From assembly GCA_041392805.1 (NCBI GenBank), contig JAWKLJ010000001.1, positions 1,674,001-1,738,000 of the forward strand: 64,000 bases of DNA, in the 5' to 3' direction. The position numbers were made by a program, and so were the translations under genes. Shown piece after piece: positions 28,226 to 35,888 of this stretch. This DNA comes from Saprospiraceae bacterium (GTDB lineage Bacteria > Bacteroidota > Bacteroidia > Chitinophagales > Saprospiraceae). The notes beneath the pieces are model-generated. The model saw nothing but the letters and a program-made list of their open reading frames with translations. It was not told where the DNA came from and did not search any database. Position 1 is the stretch's first letter; the number at the start of each line of letters is the position of its first letter.

Positions 28226-28915
28226 CTAAAGCATAGGTTTGCTCAACATGTTTTCGGTCACCACTTGACCATCCAGCATGCGAATAATGCGCGTACCAAA
28301 TTCAGCGCAGTATTGGGAGTGTGTCACCATGATAATGGTAGCTCCTTCGTTATTGAGGTGAACGAGGGTTTTCATTACATCACTACCATTGGCGCTATCC
28401 AGGTTTCCGGTAGGCTCATCCGCGAGGATCAGTTTAGGATTATTGATGATTGCACGGGCAACGGCTACCCGCTGTTGCTGACCACCTGACAACTGCTGGG
28501 GAAAGTGATTGCGACGGTGCATCATATTCATTCTTTCGAGCACTTCTTCCACCCTTGTTTTCCGATCTTTAGAACTTACTTTGGTATAGATCAAAGGCAG
28601 TTCTACATTTTCGAAAACGGTCAATTCATCAATCAAGTTAAAGCTTTGGAAGATGAACCCGATATTGTTCTTGCGCAACTTGGAACGTTGTCTTTCAGAA
28701 TAATTGGACACTTCTTCATCCAAGAAGAAATATTCACCACCATTAGGGTTGTCAATTAACCCCAGGATATTCAAAAGGGTAGATTTCCCACAGCCCGAAG
28801 GGCCCATGATGGAAACAAATTCACCCTCTTTGATTTCGATGTCCACCTCATTTAAGGCAGTGGTTTCCACTTCTTCAGTCTGATAGACTTTAAAAAGTTT
28901 GTTGGTTCTAATCAT
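28226..28915 (-). CDS. ABC transporter ATP-binding protein, MacB/LolD type
   Basis: This 229-residue ATPase is canonical throughout. Visible motifs are Walker A GPSGCGKST (38-46), Q-loop FIFQ, signature LSGGQQQRVAVARA, Walker B ending LILADEP, D-loop GNLD and switch histidine in MVTHS. It resembles MacB and LolD nucleotide-binding subunits, which act with permeases that extract or push substrates at the outer face of the inner membrane. It is the third gene of the operon starting at 31023 and precedes five permeases in the same orientation, so it may serve several of them. The 53-bp gap to the GIN-domain gene supports co-transcription. Confidence 0.95.
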   Translation of the reverse strand: MIRTNKLFKVYQTEEVETTALNEVDIEIKEGEFVSIMGPSGCGKSTLLNILGLIDNPNGGEYFFLDEEVSNYSERQRSKLRKNNIGFIFQSFNLIDELTVFENVELPLIYTKVSSKDRKTRVEEVLERMNMMHRRNHFPQQLSGGQQQRVAVARAIINNPKLILADEPTGNLDSANGSDVMKTLVHLNNEGATIIMVTHSQYCAEFGTRIIRMLDGQVVTENMLSKPML

Positions 28916-28968
28916 GACTTGCTAGTTTTTCAATAAGCTTTAAAAGCAGTATAAAAATCGGATGATTA

Positions 28969-29673
28969 TCATCGTTTAGACACAAGGATTATCCCTTCTT
29001 TTACAATTTTCTTTTGTTTGGGGTCGCCGGTGTAGCCCAACTTTGCTAAGCCCTCTACCCGGCCGTACAGGTCCTCGGTGGCGTGCACATAAGCGGTAGC
29101 CATTCCTTCCATGCTGACATTGGCTGTTTGGCTAGCCAGATGGCTGGCCCAAACCTTCCCGAAGCCTTCCATCGCTAAATCAAAGTGTTGGGTTTCACCA
29201 CTCAATTTCAAGCGAAAATAGCCTTGAAGGTCGACGTCACAAGTAGTTGAAACAATAGCCAACTCCCCTTTGACATAGCCTTCTATTTTCAGCTCGAAGT
29301 GTTCCGCATTAATGGTCGAAAGTCCTTCGACAAGTAGTTTTCCCTCCACATCAATGCCCGAAAGCGAAGGGTAGACCAAGTAGGCTTTAATGCGGGGATG
29401 GTCTTTCCATTCTTTATTTGCCTCTCCTTTATAGACCAGGCGAAGTTGGTCATGCTGGACAAGCATCTCGACCTTATCGAGGGTTGCCGGATCCTGAGCG
29501 GCCAAGCGAATGGAGGGCTCCGTTCCCTGTTCTAATACCACATCCCAATTGCCTTTTAAAAGAATGGAATGATAGGATTCCAGGGAACGAAATTCTCCTT
29601 CTTGAGCAGCAATCCCATTGGGCCAGAAGCCCAATAGTAATGCAACTATGATATGGATTAATATGACTCTCAT
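28969..29673 (-). CDS. DUF2807 (GIN domain) secreted or periplasmic protein
   Basis: The start at 29673 (MRVILIHIIVALLLGF) gives a clean signal peptide cleaved near IAAQ-EG, so it is preferred to the ATG at 29724. The mature part follows the head-GIN pattern: FRSLESYHSILLKGNWDVVLEQG, then repeating short beta-strand turns (IDVEGKLLVEGLS, FELKIEGYVKGELA, VDLQGYFRLKLSG, FDLAMEGFGKVWAS, VSMEGMATAYVHA) consistent with a beta-helix. DUF2807 proteins are common in Bacteroidota and their role is mostly unknown. Its place between the membrane-fusion protein and ATPase genes suggests an envelope accessory role or a cargo of this exporter. Confidence 0.85.
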   Translation of the reverse strand: MRVILIHIIVALLLGFWPNGIAAQEGEFRSLESYHSILLKGNWDVVLEQGTEPSIRLAAQDPATLDKVEMLVQHDQLRLVYKGEANKEWKDHPRIKAYLVYPSLSGIDVEGKLLVEGLSTINAEHFELKIEGYVKGELAIVSTTCDVDLQGYFRLKLSGETQHFDLAMEGFGKVWASHLASQTANVSMEGMATAYVHATEDLYGRVEGLAKLGYTGDPKQKKIVKEGIILVSKR

Positions 29674-29772
29674 ATGTTGTAGATTGTTTAATGACTGTAT
29701 TGGTGGTGTTTCTATTAATAGCATCTTACAATACCTAGGACGACCTGAGCCCCCTCAAAGTTGCAAAAGCGA

Positions 29773-31023
29773 TCATTTCAGCACCAATTCATCTTTGTCT
29801 CCGAAATTGTCATAACTAGATACAATAACAATATCGCCATCATTTAAACCTTCCAGTACTTCATAATAGTTGGGGTTTTGACGACCAACGCGAATATCTC
29901 GTTTGTGGGCCAGGCCAGATTTAGGGTCGATCACATAAACCCAATTGCCCCCAGTTTTCTGATAAAAACCCCCTTTTGCGAGAAGGGTTGCTTGTGTTTC
30001 ATCACTTAGTGACAATTTCAAGGAAATACTTTGTCCTCTTTTGATGTTTCCGGGTTGTTCTCCTACAAAAAGCATATCTACTGCAAAGGTACCATTGGTT
30101 ACCTCCGGGTAAATTTTATTTACTTGTAGCATATAAGTGATACCATCCATGACAAAGCTCCCCTGCTGATTGGGGAAAATCCGAGAGATATAGTATTCAT
30201 CTATTTGTGCCCTGATTTTGAAATTATCCAACAAGTCAATTTGAGCGATCCGTTCTCCTCTATTAATTAGCTGCCCAATTTCGGAATCAAGGGAAGAAAT
30301 TTGGCCTGCAATGGGGGCTTTGATGATCAGGTTATCCAGGCTGCTCTTGGCAAAATCCAGGTTGCGTTTCATCAAGTCCAGGGTCGTAGTCATTTGATTT
30401 TGCTGCATGACCTGGAAAAGGGAGTCCTTTTCAATGGTTTGCTTCAACAACTTGGCACGGCGAATTAAATGCTCGTATTCATCCTGTGTCTCTTCATAAT
30501 CCACCTGGGAGATGACACTATCTTTGAATAAAGCTTTATTCCGTTTTGTACGTTTTTCAAACAAATCAATCCGGTACTCAATATCAAGTGCTAATTCTTT
30601 AAGATTAAGGCTTTGTTGGTCCATCAAGATACTGGTTTGACGGATATCGTTGATTTGGTTAACGACCTGCGCCTCCTGGTTAAGGACGTTGAGTTGTAGA
30701 TCAAGGTTGGACAATCGCATAATTTCTTGCCCTTTTTCTACCATCGTTCCATTCTCCAGCATGACTTCTTCTACCTTGCCACTTTCGATAGCATCGAGGT
30801 AAACGGTTTTAATGGGTTCTACCGCCCCAAAAAGGGTAATGTATTCCTTGAATATCCCATGATTGATGGTATCTGTCAATAACCTTTCTTGTTCTACATT
30901 CAAGCGAGAAGTGCCCGCCTTCCTGTAAATACCCATAAAAAAAGTAACGACGGCCGCCAAACCAATAACATAGAGCCCTATTTTTATGGGGCTCCAGCCC
31001 TTTTTATCAATTTTTTTGTCCAT
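29773..31023 (-). CDS. HlyD/MacA-type membrane-fusion protein (periplasmic adaptor)
   Basis: This 416-residue adaptor would link the FtsX-type permeases to an outer-membrane exit duct. A short cytoplasmic N-terminus is followed by one membrane anchor (about 13-32), a lipoyl-like half motif (VYLDAIESGKVEEVMLENG, about 73-95), a long coiled-coil hairpin (about 105-225), the second lipoyl half (IIKAPIAGQISSLDSEIGQ), a beta-barrel segment and a membrane-proximal domain ending ELVLK. It is the first gene of the leftward operon. A near-perfect sigma-54 promoter lies 119 bp upstream. No TolC-like gene is in the window, so the outer-membrane partner must be elsewhere. Confidence 0.93.
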   Translation of the reverse strand: MDKKIDKKGWSPIKIGLYVIGLAAVVTFFMGIYRKAGTSRLNVEQERLLTDTINHGIFKEYITLFGAVEPIKTVYLDAIESGKVEEVMLENGTMVEKGQEIMRLSNLDLQLNVLNQEAQVVNQINDIRQTSILMDQQSLNLKELALDIEYRIDLFEKRTKRNKALFKDSVISQVDYEETQDEYEHLIRRAKLLKQTIEKDSLFQVMQQNQMTTTLDLMKRNLDFAKSSLDNLIIKAPIAGQISSLDSEIGQLINRGERIAQIDLLDNFKIRAQIDEYYISRIFPNQQGSFVMDGITYMLQVNKIYPEVTNGTFAVDMLFVGEQPGNIKRGQSISLKLSLSDETQATLLAKGGFYQKTGGNWVYVIDPKSGLAHKRDIRVGRQNPNYYEVLEGLNDGDIVIVSSYDNFGDKDELVLK

Positions 31024-31142
31024 TACAATGATTCTAGTGGTTTCTTAAGTTTAATAATGTCGGGTGATTTCTTAAGCTTGTCCTAACCGTTTAATAAAAT
31101 TTTTAAAAATCTGGACAATCTTTTATAGTTTCAATTTATCAC

Positions 31143-31158
31143 GGCAACCAACGTGCCA
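31143..31158 (-). promoter_or_regulatory. Near-perfect sigma-54 promoter for the exporter operon
   Basis: On the minus strand the sequence is TGGCACGTTGGTTGCC. It matches the sigma-54 consensus TGGCACG-N4-TTGC, with GG and GC separated by exactly 10 bases. It points at the membrane-fusion gene (start at 31023), with a 119-bp leader. Paired palindromes lie 66 bp upstream, and an NtrC-type activator is encoded in the divergent operon. Confidence 0.85.
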
Positions 31159-31223
31159 CTTTTAATAAACACTTATATATCAGCTAATTGCGATCAAAAA
31201 ACAAGCAACTCGAATGTTTCCAT

Positions 31224-31260
31224 CGTTCACTTTTGAACAGAAAGTGTTCAAAAATGAACA
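31224..31260. promoter_or_regulatory. Two activator sites, TGTTC-N6-GAACA type, 21 bp apart
   Basis: CGTTC-ACTTTT-GAACA (31224-31239) and TGTTC-AAAAAT-GAACA (31245-31260) are spaced 21 bp start to start. The first begins 66 bp from the -24 end of the promoter at 31143-31158. Architecture and distances are the same as at 9850-9886. The sites also lie 43-79 bp upstream of the divergent DUF3052/activator operon, so they could mediate autoregulation. Confidence 0.75.
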
Positions 31261-31302
31261 ATCCACTAGCAACTATTTCACTCAATAAGTATCTTTATAG
31301 CA

Positions 31303-31731
31303 ATGGAAACTAAAAAGCCACTACAACCCGCTGGGTATTCGGGAACACCACTAGCACGTAAACTGGGTATTAAACCTGGATCTATTATAAAATTAATCCA
31401 GGCACCAGCTTATTACTTTGATTTATTCCTGGATTGGCCCGATTCGGTACAAATACTGGAAGACCAAACACCCCCCAAAGACCTGATCCATTTTTTCACT
31501 CAACAAAAAGATGAATTAGAAGCTACCTTACCCCTATTGAGGGCAGAAATAAACCCAAATGGTATGATATGGGTCTCCTGGCCAAAGAAGGCATCAAAAG
31601 TGCCTACAGATATAAGCGAGGATACCATCAGAGCAGTCGCCTTCGCTAATCAACTGGTAGATGTGAAAGTTTGTGCAGTGGATCAAATTTGGTCAGGCTT
31701 AAAATTGGTGATAAGGAAAAAGGATAGGTAA
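31303..31731 (+). CDS. DUF3052-family protein
   Basis: This 142-residue soluble protein fits the DUF3052 family: GYSGTPLARKLGIKPGS near the N-terminus, a central segment with DLIHFFTQQKDEL, and the hallmark MIWVSWPKKASKVPTDI followed by DVKVCAVDQIWSGLKLV at the end. The family's function is not known. There is no signal peptide or membrane segment. It starts the rightward operon 13 bp before the sigma-54 activator gene and faces the exporter operon across a shared regulatory region. Co-transcription with the activator hints at a regulatory or stress-linked role, by inference only. Confidence 0.85.
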   Translation: METKKPLQPAGYSGTPLARKLGIKPGSIIKLIQAPAYYFDLFLDWPDSVQILEDQTPPKDLIHFFTQQKDELEATLPLLRAEINPNGMIWVSWPKKASKVPTDISEDTIRAVAFANQLVDVKVCAVDQIWSGLKLVIRKKDR

Positions 31732-31744
31732 TTAAAGAACAAAC

Positions 31745-33130
31745 ATGGAGAAGAGAAAGGCACGCATTCTGATCGTCGATGATGAAGAAGACATTCTGCT
31801 GAGTCTTCAGTTTTTTCTGTCACAACATTTTACCGAAGTTATCACAGAAAACAATCCCTTTCAGCTCCCACGCCTTTTGCGAAATGGGGATTATGATTTG
31901 ATCATGCTGGATATGAATTTTAAGAAGGGAGATACTTCGGGTAAAGATGGCATGATGTGGCTAGGGAAAACAATGGAACTCAAGCCTGATGCACAGGTTA
32001 TTATGATTACAGCTTATGCTGATGTAAAAACGGCCGTAACAGCGGTAAAGCTAGGTGCGCTTGACTTCATCGAAAAGCCCTGGCGCAATGAGCGACTGCT
32101 AACCACGCTGCTTTCGTCACTAGAACTGAGCCGATCCAGGAAGCAAGTCAAACAACTGGAAGATAAAAAGCAAACGCTCATCAGTGACCTGGACCAACCA
32201 TTTGGTGAAATCATTGGCGAATCGTCGGCGATGAAACAGGTGTATTCGATGGTCGAAAAAGTCGCTAAAACCGATGCCAATGTCCTGATCCTGGGTGAAA
32301 ATGGAACGGGCAAGGAATTGATAGCAAGAGCCATCCACCGGCAATCCAAACGCAATAAAGAGGTTTTTATCAGTGTAGACCTGGGCGCCATTCCGGAGAC
32401 GCTTTTCGGTAGCGAGCTGTTCGGTCATAAAAAAGGTGCTTTCACGGATGCCAAGGAAGATCGGGCAGGTCGGTTTGAAATCGCCTCAGACGGCACCCTT
32501 TTCCTCGATGAAATCGGCAACCTCTCTTTGCCGCTCCAGGCCAAGTTACTCACCGCGCTGCAAAATCGGCAAATCCAACGCATAGGTGCAAATGAGACCA
32601 TTAATATAGATATTCGCCTCATTTGTGCTACGAACATGTCCCTCTACGATATGATCGGAGAAAACAAATTCCGCCAGGATCTTTTGTACCGGATAAATAC
32701 TGTAGAAATTAAATTGCCAGCCCTCCGGGAAAGGCCCTCCGATATTCCCTTATTGATTGACCATTATCTGAAGATCTATACTAAAAAATACCAACGCCCC
32801 TTGCTGGGTTTGAAAAAAGAAACCCTGAAGCAATTACAAGCCTACACCTGGCCAGGCAATATCAGGGAGCTCCGCCATGCCGTCGAAAGAGCTGTCATCC
32901 TTTCGGAAGACCGCGAATTGGATATTTCTGACTTTATCCAACAAGGAGATGGTGGCCATAAAAATGAAAAAAAGGCAGGAGAACCCGAAAGTTATAACCT
33001 GGCTGACCTTGAAAGCTGGGCCATTCGGAAGGTACTCACTCACCATGGCGGCAATATCTCCAAGGCCGCCGACGAACTCGGCCTTACCCGAGCTGCACTG
33101 TACAGGCGCATGGATAAGTATGGGTTGTAG
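31745..33130 (+). CDS. NtrC-type response regulator, sigma-54-dependent activator
   Basis: This 461-residue enhancer-binding protein has three domains. The receiver domain (about 7-130) has D12/D13, phosphoacceptor D56 and K111, with a short insertion (KKGDTSGKDG) after the phosphorylation site. The AAA+ domain (about 152-390) has Walker A GENGTGKE (184-191), the sigma-54 contact loop GAFTDA (231-236; GAFTGA is the classical form), Walker B TLFLDE and arginine-finger-region sequence LYRINTVEIKLPALRERPSDI. A Fis-type helix-turn-helix is at the C-terminus (ISKAADELGLTRAALYRRM). It probably binds the TGTTC-N6-GAACA palindromes and activates the exporter operons. No histidine kinase gene is next to it. 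Confidence 0.95.
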   Translation: MEKRKARILIVDDEEDILLSLQFFLSQHFTEVITENNPFQLPRLLRNGDYDLIMLDMNFKKGDTSGKDGMMWLGKTMELKPDAQVIMITAYADVKTAVTAVKLGALDFIEKPWRNERLLTTLLSSLELSRSRKQVKQLEDKKQTLISDLDQPFGEIIGESSAMKQVYSMVEKVAKTDANVLILGENGTGKELIARAIHRQSKRNKEVFISVDLGAIPETLFGSELFGHKKGAFTDAKEDRAGRFEIASDGTLFLDEIGNLSLPLQAKLLTALQNRQIQRIGANETINIDIRLICATNMSLYDMIGENKFRQDLLYRINTVEIKLPALRERPSDIPLLIDHYLKIYTKKYQRPLLGLKKETLKQLQAYTWPGNIRELRHAVERAVILSEDRELDISDFIQQGDGGHKNEKKAGEPESYNLADLESWAIRKVLTHHGGNISKAADELGLTRAALYRRMDKYGL

Positions 33131-33178
33131 GGGAATGTGTGGGTTTAAGTGTGGGAGTGTGGGCCAACGGATTTTTTG

Positions 33179-33395
33179 AACCACATAAGAGCATATAAGG
33201 TGTCAACTCCTATTTTCTTATATGTCCTTATATTCTGGACTTTTGACATTCGCTGTTTTGAAGTCGGAAGTCGGAATTCGGAAAGGCTCAGGGGCGCAAT
33301 TTTCCCACTTTTCCGACTTTCCACTTCCCACTTCTAGTCTGGAAACGGAGGGTTTTCCAAAGCGTCAAAAGTCCAATTATATTCCTTATATGGTT
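33179..33395. repeat. 217-bp nested inverted-repeat element
   Basis: The outer ends AACCACATAAG (33179-33189) and CTTATATGGTT (33385-33395) pair with one mismatch. Inside, GGACTTTTGAC (33237-33247) and GTCAAAAGTCC (33364-33374) pair perfectly. The centre (33262-33345) is a purine/pyrimidine hairpin with the core GCGCAATTTTCCCACTT. The element lies between the 3' ends of the activator gene and a leftward permease gene, so it could end transcription from both sides. The same ends occur at 3760-3817 and the same core at 9961-10095. Confidence 0.7.
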
Positions 33396-33449
33396 TAAAA
33401 TGGATGCCAATGGAAGCCCAGCGGCATAACGATACAGTAGACATTGAAA

Positions 33450-35877
33450 TCATTCATACCGCAACGCCTTAATAGGATTGGCCAAGGCTGCTTTTATGGA
33501 TTGATAACTTACGGTCATGGCTGCAATAAGCAAAACAAAAAGGACCGGAAGTATATAAAACCAGATGCCCAATTCAACCGCATAGGCATAGGAGTGCAGC
33601 CATTTTTGGATACCCCAATAAGCCAATGGCAAGGCAATAACACTAGCCAATAATATCAATTTAAAATAGTCCTTTGATAAGAGCAGCATGATTTGGTTGG
33701 TCTGCGCGCCCAGCACTTTCCGGATGCCGATCTCTTTGGTCCGCTTGCGGATACTAAAAGCTGATAGGCCAAATAAACCAAGGCAGGCAATGAAAATGGC
33801 CAGGGTAGAAAACAGACTGACAATCCAGCCAAAACGCCGGTCAGACTGGTATTGCTGGTTGAAGAAGTCATCGAGGAAAAAATGGCGAAGTGGGGCATTG
33901 GGAAAATGTGTTTTCCACTGGTTTTCGACAAAGGAAATCAAGCCAGGTACATCACCTGTATTTATTTTCAGAGAATAAAATTGCCACCCATAGTCCTCTT
34001 TTTGGTAGACAATAGGCTTAAAATTGAACTTCAGGCTTTCTTGGTGATAATCTTTGATCACCCCAATTATCTTCATCACCGTCTCCCCTCCAGCATCGGA
34101 AATCTCCTGGTCTAAAGCCGCTTCAGGGTCATTAAAACCCAAAACCTTAACAGCCGTCTCATTGAGGACCACATTCCGGTCATCCGTCCCTCTTTCCTCC
34201 GAAAAGTTTCTGCCTGCTATCACTTGCAAATCGTAATTGGAAAAGAACTCCGTATCTACCTCAAAGATGCGACAACGTTTTAAGCTTTTATTTTCATCTT
34301 TTACGCGACGTAGGTTCCAGGAACCGCCTACTTCTTTGCCAGGCACATCCCCAGAGGCTGTAAAAGTCTGGATTGCAGGATTGGCCAATAAATCTGTTTT
34401 AAAAGTCTCCACTTTATTAATAAAAGTGCTATCATGATCCATATCGTCCCTCAACACCAAGGTTTGTTCAATATCGACACCTAAAGATTGCTGGTTCATG
34501 AACGCCAATTGTTTAAACATCGCAATGGTACAGGCAATCAGGGCAACCGAAGCCGAAAATTGAAAGACAACCAGCCCTTTGCGAAGCATATTTTGACGGG
34601 TAGCTGTTCCGGCAACCAATTTCTTCAAGGCGGTGATGGGCTTGAAGGAGGACAAGACAAAGGCAGGATAAATGCCTGCCATTAGAATACCTGCTCCTAA
34701 GACAAACAACATGATAAGCCAACTTGATGAATCGGCCAAAAGGGTCGTACCAAGGGTTTTTCCTGTCAGGTCTTCAAAATAGGGCATGCCGAAGTAGCAT
34801 AAATTAATGGCCAGGAAAAAGGCTAACACATTTACTACCCCTGTCTCCAGTAGAAATTGACGGATTAATTGACCTCGTGTTGGCACCACTTACTTTTCGT
34901 ACCCCTACCTCTCTGGCACGATCTATCGAACGGGCGGTGGACAGGTTGATGTAATTAACCCAAGCGATCAACAGGATAAAAAGGGCCATAATGCCTAGAA
35001 AGGTAACATAACGGGCATTGCCGTTTACGCGCATTTCATACCCTAAATCTGACTGCAAATAGATAGCTGGCAAGGCTTGCAATTGTAAAGCAATTTCAAA
35101 CCCAAACTGATCAAATTCTTCTCCCTTGTATTGTCGGATAAAAGCGGGGAGTTTGGCTGACACGGCCGCAGCGTCGGCTTCAGGTTTTAGTAGAATATAA
35201 GTGTAAAAATCCGACCAGCCCCAGTTGTTTTCGGCGTCTCCTCCATTTTGAGCAACATAACTGGCATACAGCTTATAGGGCATCAAGATATCAAAATTCA
35301 TGTGGGAATTTTCGGGTAGGTCTTGCATCACTGCGCTAACCTTAAAAGGCAAAAAACCGCCATCATTCTCCAATAGCAAGGTTTGGTCCATGGCGCTGGC
35401 TTCGCCAAAATATTTTTTAGCCGTTCGTTCCGTAATAACGATGGAATTGGTCCCTTCCAAAGCAGTAGCTGGATCTCCTTGCAGCAAAGGAAAAGAAAAC
35501 ATCTCTAAAAAAGACTCGTCCACAAAATAGGGGCTTTCGGTATATACTTTATCCTCAAACTTCATCACAAAGCCAACGCGCCGCATCCGGATGGCAGCTT
35601 CAATCTCCGGAAAATCCTTCATTAGATTAGGGGCAACCGCCGGATAGGTAAAGGCGAAACTTTGCTCGGGTTCATCCTTTTCATACTTGAACATGGCGAC
35701 GCGGTAAAGTCTGTCTTTATTTTGATGAAATTGATCATAACTTTTCTCAAAATTGACGTATTGCCAAAGCAATAAACAGGCAGTCATGCCGATAGAAAGA
35801 CCAAGGATATTCACGGCAGCGTACAAACTATTTTTGGAAAGATTCCGCCAGGCAATTTTTAAATAATTTAGGAACAT
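33450..35877 (-). pseudogene. MacB/FtsX-type permease gene with a single-base frameshift
   Basis: Two overlapping frames together make one permease. The 5' part (35877 down to about 34882) encodes the anchor MFLNYLKIAWRNLSKNSLYA, core domain 1 (SIVITERTAKKYFG) and the first FtsX signature RAREVGVRKVSGA. The frame then shifts and continues as TRGQLIRQFLLETG to the stop at 33450, with VIKDYHQESL and RTKEIGIRKVLGA, ending NPIKALRYE. Removing one base in the run around 34880-34882 restores SGATRGQLIRQF. Everything else is intact and about 808 residues would result. This is either a recent inactivation, a programmed shift or a sequencing error. It is the last gene of the operon 40740-33450, 11 bp after the preceding stop. 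Confidence 0.9.
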
Positions 35878-35888
35878 AGTCGGAGATT

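Noticed and set aside
33450..35877. Two separate permease half-genes
   Set aside because: The overlapping frames join exactly at the FtsX signature and one base change restores a normal full-length gene, so it is one frameshifted gene.
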